Assembly (NCBI RefSeq): GCF_943193025.1
Contig: NZ_CALPCQ010000006.1
Coordinates: 1-64,000 of the forward strand
Source: Lactobacillus agrestimuris
GTDB lineage: Bacteria > Bacillota > Bacilli > Lactobacillales > Lactobacillaceae
Length of the DNA: 64,000 nucleotides
Reading direction: 5' to 3'
The stretch's first letter is position 1, and every line of letters starts with the position of its first letter. The notes beneath the pieces are model-generated. The model had not been told where the DNA came from, made no database searches, and saw only the letters and a program-made list of their open reading frames with translations. Shown here piece by piece: positions 30,098-38,603 of the stretch. Position numbers and translations under genes: made by a program.

Positions 30098-30493
30098 TTA
30101 TTTTCTATTTAAATTTCTTTGCTTAATTTTGATATTTATTTTACTAATCGTCTTTTTTTGTCCCAAAAAAATAATTATCCAAATTACTATATAGGCTAAT
30201 ACAAAAATAAAAATTGATATCCAACTAATTCTCCAAGCATTAATATAAGCCATCACTAAAAATATAATAAAGGTTCCAATGAAATGAATAATTATTGCAC
30301 TAATCAATGACAAATCCGTTTTGAAAATCATTGACCAAATTCCAATTAAACCAGACAAAAGGAAAACGGAACTTACGCCTTTAACTGTTGGTGCTACACC
30401 TGGGTACATAAAAGTTAAAATACACAGATAACAAATAGAACCGAATCCTACTCCTGTAAAAAAATAATCTACATATTTGCTAAATAGTTTCAT
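30098..30493 (-). CDS. DUF3021 family membrane protein
   Basis: A 131-residue protein with four membrane helices (about 10-30, 40-58, 62-84 and 90-112) and a basic tail. It is the last gene of a four-gene operon with an ABC exporter and a LytTR regulator, starting 1 nt after the LytTR gene. DUF3021 partners are thought to hold or inhibit the LytTR protein at the membrane. Confidence 0.82.
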   Translation of the reverse strand: MKLFSKYVDYFFTGVGFGSICYLCILTFMYPGVAPTVKGVSSVFLLSGLIGIWSMIFKTDLSLISAIIIHFIGTFIIFLVMAYINAWRISWISIFIFVLAYIVIWIIIFLGQKKTISKINIKIKQRNLNRK

Positions 30494-30494
30494 T

Positions 30495-30944
30495 TTACAA
30501 ACCTAATTCTCTTTCTAGTTCTGGCAAATATCTTCTTGAAACATCTGCTCGCAAACTATTATTTAAGATAGCTATCATATTTCCGGCAAAACCACTCTCA
30601 ATTGATTCTAAATAATTTAAATTGATTACGGAATGTCGTGACACTTGAACAAAATCATTACCCAATTTTCCCAATGTTTGATAAAGCCTACCCGTAGTTT
30701 TTATAACTCCGTCCGTCGTGTAATATGTCAAACTAGTTGCTTGAACTTCAACCTTAATTAAATTTTCAATTTTAATGGTTACAATCTTATCTGGGGTTTT
30801 CACAGGTATTAAACTACGTTCATGCTTTTCAAATTTGTTAATATAATCTATTAATCGTTTTATTGTAAAACTTTGATTAGCAGACTTTATTTCTACTTGA
30901 ATTTCATCTTGTAAAGATTCATCTTTTAGGAACTTAACCTTCAA
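30495..30944 (-). CDS. LytTR-domain regulator of the ABC operon, TTG start
   Basis: A 149-residue protein with a helical N-terminal part and a C-terminal LytTR domain (about 52-148, TIKIENLIKVEVQ, then FVQVSRHSVINLNYLESIE). The best start is TTG at 30942-30944, one base after the permease stop codon, with AAAGAG upstream; it yields MKVKFLKDESL, matching family starts. An ATG at 30989 would begin 14 codons inside the permease gene without a ribosome site. The other LytTR gene of this window also starts with TTG. It probably autoregulates the operon. Confidence 0.8.
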   Translation of the reverse strand: MKVKFLKDESLQDEIQVEIKSANQSFTIKRLIDYINKFEKHERSLIPVKTPDKIVTIKIENLIKVEVQATSLTYYTTDGVIKTTGRLYQTLGKLGNDFVQVSRHSVINLNYLESIESGFAGNMIAILNNSLRADVSRRYLPELERELGL

Positions 30945-30945
30945 T

Positions 30946-31803
30946 TTAGTTATTTCTCTTTCTATCAGCCAAAGAAGATAATATTCCAATTAATATTGTC
31001 AAAACAACTATCATCCCAAACATGATATATAAATTATCAATTCGAGTTAATTGATATCCATTAATTTTAAAATGAATACCTAAGTAATTGATTAATTGTT
31101 TTCTCATAGCAATTGATAAATTATTCTTACTTACTTGATTTAACAATAAACTTCTTAAAGCTGAGGCTTCATAACTACTTGGAATTAATTTTACCAAAGT
31201 TTGCGCATGTGATGTTAATGTCCCATAAGGCATATAGGTAGCTACGGCAAAACCGGCTGCGGCTCCAACAACTGCGGAAAGCCTACTAAAAGTAGTTGAA
31301 GAATGAATAAAGAAAACAATAATTTCATTTAACATCGTTGCGGAAATTGCACCGATAAACATATAACCTAAAACGGAAAAAAATATATTACTTGGAATAG
31401 TAATTTTATCTGCTACAGTAAAGTAAATTCCCATTACCATCAATGTAATTATTTGCATAATAAAACTTACTACAGAGCTTGATAAAACATAAGATATATT
31501 TTGTTTGAATGTAGAAATATCGGTTAACTTCAAATCATCTGCTGTTCTAGTTTCACGATCTTTTACTAATTGACCTAATGCTTGAAAAGAAGTAGTAATC
31601 CCTGCAATAGAAACGATTCCCGCAATCATCCATAAATCTAACATTTCCGTAACATTTGAAACATGAGTCCACGAATTTTCAAGATTTTTTTGTAAAAAGC
31701 TAATAAAAATAAAAAATGAAATTAAAGCTCCCAAACAAGACATAATCACGCCAGGGATATTAGAAAAATATATTTTAATATTTCGATGTAATAAAGCAAT
31801 CAC
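30946..31803 (-). CDS. ABC-2 type transporter permease
   Basis: A 285-residue membrane protein with six helices in ABC-2 exporter layout and a soluble loop after the fourth. It forms the channel for the ATPase encoded just upstream. The start is GTG at 31801-31803, overlapping the ATPase stop (TAGTG), with AAAGGAG 8 nt upstream. The family exports drugs, peptides or lipids; the LytTR/DUF3021 pair suggests response to envelope stress or a bacteriocin-like compound, which is inference. Confidence 0.88.
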   Translation of the reverse strand: MIALLHRNIKIYFSNIPGVIMSCLGALISFFIFISFLQKNLENSWTHVSNVTEMLDLWMIAGIVSIAGITTSFQALGQLVKDRETRTADDLKLTDISTFKQNISYVLSSSVVSFIMQIITLMVMGIYFTVADKITIPSNIFFSVLGYMFIGAISATMLNEIIVFFIHSSTTFSRLSAVVGAAAGFAVATYMPYGTLTSHAQTLVKLIPSSYEASALRSLLLNQVSKNNLSIAMRKQLINYLGIHFKINGYQLTRIDNLYIMFGMIVVLTILIGILSSLADRKRNN

Positions 31804-32657
31804 TATTGTAGCTCCTTTCCAGCAATTTTAATAAAGGCATCATTAATCGAACCTTTGCGATACTCAAAATCAATTATTTGATCAGTATTTTGAGTTAAAA
31901 AGTCAATTACTTCTATTGGAGATAAGGAGACTATTTCAATTTGATTTTGAGTAACTTTTTTAACATAAGTATCGGTTACTAATTTTTCAATATTTTTTAC
32001 TTTAACTATTAACTTTGAAGGAGCATATCTTTTCTTTATCTCTGAAGCCGAACCGTTAGCTAAAATATTGCCATTTTCTAAAATATACATTTGATCCGCA
32101 TTTTCTGCTTCTTCAAGATAATGTGTTGTTAAAAAAATCGTTAGTCCTTGCTCTCTCTGTAACTTTTGCAATAAATTCCAAATTACTAATCTAGTTTGTA
32201 GATCTAATCCTGTAGTCGGTTCATCTAAGAAAAGTAAATCAGGCTTGTCAATCAAAGCTCTTGCAATGTCTACTCTTCTTTTTTGTCCACCAGATAAAGT
32301 TCCATATTTTTGCTTTAAAAAATTTTTAATACCAATTAATTCAATTAATTCCTTTAACCACTTTTCAGAAAAGCATTTATACATCTTTGCACGAAAATAA
32401 AGATTATCTTTTACCGTTAAATTATCGTCGAGTACACTATGTTGAAATACTACACCCATTTTTAGATTATTTGCATAAGTAATGCCACCTGATGTCGGCT
32501 TCAATAATCCTGTTAAAATATTTATTGTCGTTGACTTACCTGCACCATTCGTCCCCAAATATGCTACAAGCTGACCTTTATTAATTTTTAAATCAACTTT
32601 GTTCAAAGCCGTCTTTTTACCATACTTTTTTGTTAAGTCATAAGTTTCAATCAACAT
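31803..32657 (-). CDS. ABC transporter ATP-binding protein
   Basis: A 284-residue ATPase with Walker A GTNGAGKSTT (35-44), signature LSGGQKRRVDIA, Walker B LLFLDEPTTGLD and the H-loop in FLTTHYLEE. The C-terminal extension after about residue 210 is common in multidrug or lantibiotic exporters. It is the first gene of the operon ATPase-permease-LytTR-DUF3021. No clear promoter could be fixed in the AT-rich upstream region. Confidence 0.92.
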   Translation of the reverse strand: MLIETYDLTKKYGKKTALNKVDLKINKGQLVAYLGTNGAGKSTTINILTGLLKPTSGGITYANNLKMGVVFQHSVLDDNLTVKDNLYFRAKMYKCFSEKWLKELIELIGIKNFLKQKYGTLSGGQKRRVDIARALIDKPDLLFLDEPTTGLDLQTRLVIWNLLQKLQREQGLTIFLTTHYLEEAENADQMYILENGNILANGSASEIKKRYAPSKLIVKVKNIEKLVTDTYVKKVTQNQIEIVSLSPIEVIDFLTQNTDQIIDFEYRKGSINDAFIKIAGKELQ

Positions 32658-32794
32658 TTGTCTTGCATTCCTTTCTAAACTTTACATACAAATACAGAGT
32701 CAATTAACTTATGTATCGCATTTCTTAACGAATGGTTTAAATAAAAATATAAGCGGTCATAATCTTTCAATAAAAATAATTTTATATAAAGCAA

Positions 32795-32824
32795 AAAGCC
32801 CTCAACTTTTACATTGAAAGCTTT
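32795..32824 (-). terminator. Terminator after yjdF
   Basis: AAAGCTTTCAA and TTGAGGGCTTT (minus strand) pair over 11 bp with two G-U pairs and are followed by T-rich sequence. Its location supports the view that the yjdF reading region extends to 32832. Confidence 0.75.
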
Positions 32825-32831
32825 CTTTGCA

Positions 32832-33244
32832 TTAATGACCGCGATGTTTTTTTCGGCGTTTAGCTTGTTTTTGTAAAAAACGTCTCTCTTGTTCTTTACG
32901 CTTCCTATTCTTTTTTGCCTTTTTCTTGGCTACCTTTGAATGCTCAAACTGCCTTTTAAAGCTTGTTGAGCTTTAGTACCAATCGCTCTTTTCTGCGTAG
33001 CTCTATGAGCCCATCTTTGAGCTCTCTTAGGGTTGATATGATGATGAACCTTTTCTTTTACCGTTGATTGATAAAAATGCAACCGTGAATAATGATCATT
33101 CACCACGCTAAGTATCTCTGGCATATGCGGCAGGGATGCTCCCAAATTCACTTGTGCTACTTCATAATTAGTACCGTCTATCCGTTCAAAAATTGCTTTA
33201 TAAAACGGATCATCAAAAACGATAGTCAATTTACCTTTAATCAT
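32832..33244 (-). pseudogene. yjdF: YjdF/DUF2992 protein, -1 frameshift at T TTA AAA
   Basis: The zero frame runs from the ATG at 33244 for 104 codons, matching YjdF (MIKGKLTIVFDDPFYKAIFE, later INPKRAQRWAHR and GTKAQQALK), then leaves the family sequence (GSLSIQR, stop at 32930). Directly after ALK the -1 frame reads RQFEHSKVAKKKAKK and ends KKHRGH at 32832, the basic tail expected of the family. The switch point is GC T TTA AAA GG, a canonical -1 slippery heptamer. Either one A was lost from a run of five, or a frameshift is programmed. YjdF genes are controlled by azaaromatic-sensing riboswitches; the protein's biochemical role is unknown. Confidence 0.85.
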
Positions 33245-33249
33245 AATGC

Positions 33250-33366
33250 GTTCCTCCTAATAAAAATTATCAGGAAAGACGGACATCCTAGGAGGAAGGT
33301 TACTGATATAAAGTTAATGATTATATATTCGGACTACCAACCGAATCGTGTTTTTACTTTCCTTAG
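33250..33366 (-). promoter_or_regulatory. yjdF (azaaromatic) riboswitch candidate
   Basis: The ~110-nt leader between the promoter and yjdF contains several hairpins on the minus strand: TTTCC/GGAAA, ATTCGG/CCGAAT and CCTGATAA/TTATTAGG. A CTTCCTCCTAGG stretch is complementary to the AGGAGGA ribosome site, which could control translation. A structured leader before a YjdF gene is where the azaaromatic yjdF RNA is known. Assignment rests on context and recalled motif parts, not on a covariance search. Confidence 0.68.
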
Positions 33367-33371
33367 AGGAA

Positions 33372-33400
33372 ATTATATTAGAATTACCATCTATTATCAA
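33372..33400 (-). promoter_or_regulatory. yjdF promoter
   Basis: Minus strand TTGATA (33395-33400), 17-nt spacer, TATAAT (33372-33377). Transcription would begin near 33366, just downstream of the MFS gene. Confidence 0.75.
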
Positions 33401-33410
33401 AGATAGAAAA

Positions 33411-35189
33411 TTAGCAATATTCAACATCTTCTTTTCGATCAGTAAGCCAACATAAAGGCAGCCAAATAATTGTTAATAGACTAGTAAGATTAAATACCTT
33501 TGCAAAAGCATTTGCCAGCTCACTGTTCTTCTTAGATTTAATTTTATCTAACGCAGAAACTAATTGCTGCTTTTGTGCTAATAACTTAATTGCCGTTCCT
33601 ATCTTTTGATGTCCTTTACTTAAAAGCTGCACGCCCTGTTTTAATTGTGGAAGTGGCAATACTCCTAATTTCTTAGTACCAATATTTAATTTGTTATTAG
33701 CTGAATATAGTTTTCTATAGGCAGTTCCTGCTTTAGGCAAAGGTAAATCAACAGTCTTTTTAGCAGCTTTCTTAATCTTAACTTTCATTTGTTTTTGCTT
33801 ACTGCTTATCTTATTGTCATCCTTAGAATTTTTAAAAACTATCTTAATTTGCTCACGAGCCACTTTTTTAACCTCAGGAGAAAGATTCTTTTCTCTAATT
33901 TGAATGTAAGCAGCATCCCTAATACTATCTTTTGCATTTACAACATTGTTATTAAGCAGAGTAACCAATAATGCCATTCCGATTGCTTGACCAACATATC
34001 TGGCTGCATTAACCACGCCTGAACCAATACCCGTTTTTTCTACTGGTAAAAACTTTACTGAGGATGTCAAAGCAATGGCAGTAAAACCAAGGCCTAATCC
34101 AATAATAATATTGCAACAAACAATTATTTCCTGCGTAGTATTGGTCTTAATCATTCCTAACATTGCTAAACCGCCAGCAGTAACGACTAAGCCAATTCCA
34201 ATCAACATTTTAGAACTAACAGTCTTATACATCTTAGTAGCTAAAGGCATCCCTACTGCAATTGCCAATGATGCTGGAATAATTAAATAAGCTGAATGTA
34301 ATGCGGAATAATTCTTCACGTTTTGTAAGAAATAATTCAAAATCAAGGATGGTCCAATAATAGCAAAACCAAAGACCATATAAATAATGCAAGATGATGA
34401 AAATGTCTTTTCTTTAAATAAACTCAAATTAACAACAGGTGATTTAACTTTAGCTTCAACTAAGATAAATAAAATCAAACTGATCAGACTACCAATAAAG
34501 CAACCTACAATGATAATTGAAGTCCATCCATATTCTCTACCTTCTAACAAACCAAAGCATAGAGAGCCCATAAATGCGGTTAAAGAGATGACACCTAACC
34601 AATCAATAGATTTACTGATTGTCTCATCATATGATTCATTTGTTCCAATTAAGATCATTAAGAAAGCAACAATCGCAATCGGAACATTAATCCCAAAGAT
34701 CCAATGGTAACTTTCATAATTAATAATAAAACCACCAATAGCAGGACCGCCAGCTGCAGCTAAAGCACTAAAAGCACCCATTAAGGCAGTAATCTTACTC
34801 GTATTCTCTTTACCAAATAGTTCAATACCCATTGGTAAAACAATTGGAGTTAAAATTGCACCACCGATTCCTTGAAAGAAGCGATAAATAATTAATAGAT
34901 TCAATGAATTAGCTGTCATACAGGCGAAAGAGAAACCACCAAATAGAACAACTCCTATTAACATGATCTTCTTTCGACCCCAAATATCTGCTAACTTAGA
35001 AGCAGTAATAATAAATGCTGCCATTGCCAAAACATAAATTGTTGCTACCCAACTAGTATCCGTTAAACCTGTTTTTAGGTCTTTCATGATATCAGGCAGC
35101 GCGATATTAACAATGGTTGCATCTAGTGCTCCCATGAACATTGCAAGTATTAAACCAACAAAGCCAATAATTTTTCTTGTCTTTGACAT
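33411..35189 (-). CDS. MFS multidrug efflux transporter, DHA2 (14-TM) type
   Basis: A 592-residue proton antiporter. The N-terminal helix motif MGALDATIVNIALPDI is diagnostic of DHA2. About 13 helices run to residue 440; then comes an unusual ~150-residue Lys-rich loop (about 425-565, with KQKQMKVKIKKAAKK) before the last helix, so the loop should lie outside. The ATG at 35189 follows GGAGGG; the in-frame extension is rejected. It is divergent from a TetR regulator and separated by a strong palindrome. Substrate is unknown; QacA/LmrB-like drug or bile efflux is plausible. Confidence 0.9.
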   Translation of the reverse strand: MSKTRKIIGFVGLILAMFMGALDATIVNIALPDIMKDLKTGLTDTSWVATIYVLAMAAFIITASKLADIWGRKKIMLIGVVLFGGFSFACMTANSLNLLIIYRFFQGIGGAILTPIVLPMGIELFGKENTSKITALMGAFSALAAAGGPAIGGFIINYESYHWIFGINVPIAIVAFLMILIGTNESYDETISKSIDWLGVISLTAFMGSLCFGLLEGREYGWTSIIIVGCFIGSLISLILFILVEAKVKSPVVNLSLFKEKTFSSSCIIYMVFGFAIIGPSLILNYFLQNVKNYSALHSAYLIIPASLAIAVGMPLATKMYKTVSSKMLIGIGLVVTAGGLAMLGMIKTNTTQEIIVCCNIIIGLGLGFTAIALTSSVKFLPVEKTGIGSGVVNAARYVGQAIGMALLVTLLNNNVVNAKDSIRDAAYIQIREKNLSPEVKKVAREQIKIVFKNSKDDNKISSKQKQMKVKIKKAAKKTVDLPLPKAGTAYRKLYSANNKLNIGTKKLGVLPLPQLKQGVQLLSKGHQKIGTAIKLLAQKQQLVSALDKIKSKKNSELANAFAKVFNLTSLLTIIWLPLCWLTDRKEDVEYC

Positions 35190-35220
35190 TGTTTTTCCCT
35201 CCAGTTTTAACCATGTCATT

Positions 35221-35264
35221 TACAGTTAAAAATTATTGACACACGTGTGACATTAACTGTACTA
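35221..35264. promoter_or_regulatory. Nested palindromes and promoter between MFS and TetR genes
   Basis: An inner dyad TGACACACGTGTGACA (35237-35252, perfect core CACACGTGTG) is flanked by outer 9-bp arms TACAGTTAA and TTAACTGTA (35221-35229 and 35253-35261). On the plus strand TTGACA (35235-35240) and TACTAT (35259-35264) at 18 nt form the regulator's promoter through the dyad. This is a probable TetR operator covering both divergent genes. Confidence 0.75.
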
Positions 35265-35365
35265 TCACCATACAGAGAAAATTTATCTTTGGCAATAGGT
35301 TCACCATAAACTTAAACTTTGCCCCATTTTAATTAGATTTGTGTCAAAAACAGGAGCAACAAGAC

Positions 35366-35920
35366 GTGAGAAACAGAATGACTAAGCAAAACAAAGAAAA
35401 AATTTTTAAAAGCTTCTTTAAGCTCTTAGAGGAAAAACAATATTCTGAAATTACAATTGTTGATATTTCTATTGGAGCAAGTGTCTCACGAAAAACTTTC
35501 TATCGTCTATTTAAAAACAAAGAAAATCTTTTAAATGCTTACGTTGATCAATTACTTACTGATTGGATTGAATACGCTGACAAACAACATCCCCAAAGTT
35601 ACGAAGATTTAATTACATTTCTCTTTGAATTCTGGAAACAATACATCCCTCAGTTAACCATTCTTGTTAATGCTAATCTCTCTTCAGTAATATTAAATAA
35701 ATTCAATTCTATCTTTCCTAAATACTTTATTGATTTTCATAATCAACATCCTTCCATCTCTTACAAAGGCAAAAACTACACTTCAACCCAAATGAAATAT
35801 ATTGCAATACTAAGTGTTGGTAGCCTATGGAATGCCTTTTCTACTTGGTTAACACATCCTACAGAAATATCATTATCCGATTTAGCTGATATAGCCAAAA
35901 ACAATTTCTTTGCAAACTAA
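35366..35920 (+). CDS. TetR-family regulator of the MFS pump
   Basis: A 184-residue regulator with a helix-turn-helix at about 17-55 (ITIVDISIGASVSRKTFYRLFKNKENLL). The start chosen is GTG at 35366, with AGGAG 9 nt upstream; ATG at 35378 is 21 nt from that site and TTG at 35339 has none. The C-terminal half belongs to the TetR_C drug-type class. It most likely represses the divergent MFS gene and itself through the nested palindrome. The ligand is unknown. Confidence 0.85.
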   Translation: MRNRMTKQNKEKIFKSFFKLLEEKQYSEITIVDISIGASVSRKTFYRLFKNKENLLNAYVDQLLTDWIEYADKQHPQSYEDLITFLFEFWKQYIPQLTILVNANLSSVILNKFNSIFPKYFIDFHNQHPSISYKGKNYTSTQMKYIAILSVGSLWNAFSTWLTHPTEISLSDLADIAKNNFFAN

Positions 35921-35947
35921 AAGCCCTTAGCTTAACACTAAGAGCTT
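35921..35947 (+). terminator. Terminator of TetR gene
   Basis: AAGC-C-CTTAG and CTAAG-A-GCTT arms starting one base after the stop codon, with a weak T-rich tail. The following 35950-36140 holds nothing recognisable. Confidence 0.65.
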
Positions 35948-36140
35948 CTTTCTATTTGGCATACTTTGGCAAACATGATACTTCTTCGAATCAAATATCA
36001 TCTTCCCGCTATTACCAAGGTTTTACCATGTATCCCTATTTATTGGCATACAACCTTATCTTTTTTTATTCTTTTTGAGCTGGTTTCATTCCTTAAAATG
36101 CTTTTAAATCAAGGTTTACCATTCAAATTACATTGTCCGC

Positions 36141-37694
36141 TTATTCCCATTCAATAGTTGAAGGTGGCTTACTGGTTACATCGTAGACGATACGGTTAAC
36201 ATGATCTACTTCGTTTACAATTCTTTCAGAAATGTGCCCAAGCACATCCCATGGGATATGAGCAAAGTCTGCAGTCATACCGTCAATTGAAGTTACCGCA
36301 CGAATACCAATGGTGTAATCGTATGTACGGCCGTCTCCCATAACACCAACTGAACGAATTCCAGGAAGAACTGTGAAGTATTGCCATATTTCTTCTTGGA
36401 GACCATTTTTCTTAATTTCTTCACGTAAAATCGCATCGCTTTCGCGGACGATCTTAAGCTTGTCCTCAGTCACTTCACCAAGAACACGGATTCCAAGACC
36501 TGGTCCTGGGAATGGTTGACGCCATACCAAATCATGAGGAATACCTAACTTTTCACCAAGAACGCGAACTTCATCCTTGAACAGCTTGCGAAGTGGTTCA
36601 ATAAGTTTGAAGTGCATGTCCTTAGGAAGACCACCAACATTGTGGTGTGACTTAATAGTTTGTGCGGTATTAGTACCTGACTCGATAACATCAGTGTATA
36701 GAGTACCTTGTGCTAAGAAATCAACATCCTTTAACTTCTTAGCTTCTTCGTTGAAGACTTCGATAAATTCCTTACCAATAATCTTACGCTTTTGTTCAGG
36801 ATCAGTTACACCCTTAAGCTTATCCAAGAAACGCTTTTGTGCATTAACACGAATAATGTTAACACCAAGATCCTTGTTCAAGGCCTTCATCACTTGGTCA
36901 CCTTCGTCTTTACGAAGCATGCCATGATCAACAAAAATAGCGGTTAATTGGTCACCAATTGCCTTGTGAAGTAGCGTGGCAGTAACACTTGAGTCTACCC
37001 CACCAGAAAGACCTAAAATAACCTTCTTGTCGCCAACTTCTTTTCTAATTTCGGCAACTTGCATGTCAATGAAGTCATCCATTGTCCAGTTAGCTTCAGC
37101 GCCGCAGACATCAAAAGCAAAACGCTTCAAAATATCTAAACCATATTCTGAATTACGTACTTCAGCGTGGAATTGAATACCATATAATTTCTTTTCATCA
37201 TTGGCGATTGAGGCAATTGGACAGTTTTTACTTGCGGCAACAACCTTGAAGCCTTCAGGAGCCTTAGTTACTAAGTCACCATGGCTCATCCAAACGTACT
37301 GATTTTCAGGTAAACCTTTGAATAAAACAGCATCTTTATCTAAAACTTCAATATCGGCACGTCCGTATTCTGAGTTATCAGCCTTTTCAACGTTTCCGCC
37401 TAAGTCATAAGACATCAGCTGCATCCCGTAACAAATACCTAAAATTGGAATACCAAGTTCAAAGATTTCAGGATTTACTTTTAATGCACCGTCATCGTAT
37501 ACACTGTTAGGACCACCCGAAAAAATAATTCCCTTAGGTGAAATTTCTTTAATTTTTTCGATACTTAAATCATGTGGTAAAAGTTCGGAATATATTCCAA
37601 AATCACGAATTCTACGAGTGATTAATTGGTTATATTGACTACCAAAATCAAGCACGATAATCTTATCGAAGTCATTAAGATTCTTATTAGCCAC
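36141..37694 (-). CDS. guaA: GMP synthase (glutamine-hydrolysing)
   Basis: A 517-residue enzyme making GMP from XMP. The class I amidotransferase domain has its nucleophile Cys88 in GICYGMQ and the His/Glu pair further on; the ATP-pyrophosphatase domain has [11 protein letters not shown], and the dimerisation domain ends KPPSTIEWE. The start is GTG, with AGGAG 8 nt upstream. It is divergent from xpt-pbuX, grouping two routes to guanine nucleotides. Confidence 0.98.
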   Translation of the reverse strand: MANKNLNDFDKIIVLDFGSQYNQLITRRIRDFGIYSELLPHDLSIEKIKEISPKGIIFSGGPNSVYDDGALKVNPEIFELGIPILGICYGMQLMSYDLGGNVEKADNSEYGRADIEVLDKDAVLFKGLPENQYVWMSHGDLVTKAPEGFKVVAASKNCPIASIANDEKKLYGIQFHAEVRNSEYGLDILKRFAFDVCGAEANWTMDDFIDMQVAEIRKEVGDKKVILGLSGGVDSSVTATLLHKAIGDQLTAIFVDHGMLRKDEGDQVMKALNKDLGVNIIRVNAQKRFLDKLKGVTDPEQKRKIIGKEFIEVFNEEAKKLKDVDFLAQGTLYTDVIESGTNTAQTIKSHHNVGGLPKDMHFKLIEPLRKLFKDEVRVLGEKLGIPHDLVWRQPFPGPGLGIRVLGEVTEDKLKIVRESDAILREEIKKNGLQEEIWQYFTVLPGIRSVGVMGDGRTYDYTIGIRAVTSIDGMTADFAHIPWDVLGHISERIVNEVDHVNRIVYDVTSKPPSTIEWE

Positions 37695-37829
37695 TATTTT
37701 CGCTCCTTCTTCCTGTTCATATTTTTAACTACTCTACTAGGAAAATTAAAAAAGGTCAATCAGAAAATATTAAATTCCGAATTTTCCAACTTATTTTCTC
37801 CTCCTAATTCGACTTTTTTCGAAATATCC

Positions 37830-37858
37830 TTGTGTCCTAAAATAATCTTTGTTAGAAT
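37830..37858 (+). promoter_or_regulatory. xpt-pbuX promoter
   Basis: TTGTGT (37830-37835), 17-nt spacer and TAGAAT (37853-37858), 22 nt before the purine aptamer. Confidence 0.65.
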
Positions 37859-37880
37859 ACTTACATCAAATTAATAAAAT

Positions 37881-37941
37881 CTATATAACGTCGAAATAAG
37901 GTCGACAGTTTCTACCTAGAACCGTAAATTCTAGACTATAG
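37881..37941 (+). promoter_or_regulatory. Guanine riboswitch aptamer
   Basis: P1 pairs CTATA (37881-37885) with TATAG (37937-37941); P2 pairs GTCGA with TCGAC around the 7-nt loop AATAAGG; P3 pairs TAGAA with TTCTA around CCGTAAA. The joining region GTTTCTACC and the GACTAT segment are conserved. The specificity base is C (GACTAT, not GATTAT), which predicts guanine/hypoxanthine/xanthine rather than adenine. Confidence 0.95.
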
Positions 37942-37963
37942 TCATAAGTTCTGAATTCAAATA

Positions 37964-38004
37964 GGACCTTTTTACTTAGTTTCTAGGTAGAAAGGTCCCT
38001 TTTT
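37964..38004 (+). terminator. Riboswitch-controlled terminator
   Basis: GGACCTTT and AAAGGTCC form the terminator stem with a T-run after it. The inner strand TTCTAGGTAGAAA (37981-37993) is a perfect complement of TTTCTACCTAGAA (37909-37921) in the aptamer, giving a 13-bp antiterminator. Ligand binding hides the aptamer strand and lets the terminator form. Confidence 0.93.
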
Positions 38005-38024
38005 GTTTCCAAAGGAGCTTAATC

Positions 38025-38603
38025 GTGAAATTATTAGAAGATCGTATTCGCAAAGATGGTGACGTTTTACCTGGTAACGTCCTTAAGATTAATTCATTTT
38101 TGAACCACCAGGTTGATCCACAACTAATGATGGCAATCGGTGAAGAATTCGCTAATTTATTCAAGGATAAAGGTGTCAATAAGGTCCTTACCTGTGAAGC
38201 ATCAGGTATCGCACCAGCTATTATGGCCGCATATCAAATGAATGTACCAATGGTCTTCGCAAGAAAGAAGAGGCCATCAACTCTTAATGATGCCGTTTAC
38301 TGGGCTGACGTCTTCTCATACACTAAGAAAGTTAACAACAAGATCTGTGTTGAAGAAAAATTCTTATCAAAAGATGACACAATTTTAATTATCGATGACT
38401 TCGTTGCTCATGGTGAAGCAGTCAAGGGGTTAGTTAATATCGCTGAACAAGCCGGCGCAAAGATTGCTGGTATCGGTGCTGTTGTTGCTAAGAGCTTCCA
38501 AGGTGGTAGCGAATGGATTCAAGATCACGGTTACCACTTTGAGGCACTTGCTAACATCGATAGTTTTGAAAATAATCAAGTTCACTTTTTAGGAGAAGAT
38601 TAA
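38025..38603 (+). CDS. xpt: Xanthine phosphoribosyltransferase
   Basis: A 192-residue enzyme that converts xanthine and PRPP to XMP for salvage toward GMP. The PRPP motif LIIDDFVAHGEA and family start MKLLEDRIRKDG are present. It starts with GTG at 38025, AAAGGAG 7 nt upstream. The stop overlaps the pbuX ATG by one base (TAATG). A guanine riboswitch controls it. Confidence 0.97.
   Translation: MKLLEDRIRKDGDVLPGNVLKINSFLNHQVDPQLMMAIGEEFANLFKDKGVNKVLTCEASGIAPAIMAAYQMNVPMVFARKKRPSTLNDAVYWADVFSYTKKVNNKICVEEKFLSKDDTILIIDDFVAHGEAVKGLVNIAEQAGAKIAGIGAVVAKSFQGGSEWIQDHGYHFEALANIDSFENNQVHFLGED

Noticed and set aside
35966-36157. Short plus-strand reading frame between TetR gene and guaA
   Set aside because: No ribosome site, no family resemblance, and it overlaps the guaA 3' end; codon pattern looks random.
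37771-37826. PurBox-like sequences (CCGAA and TTCGAA) between guaA and xpt
   Set aside because: Spacing and flanks do not fit the paired PurBox pattern; the AT-rich matches could be chance.
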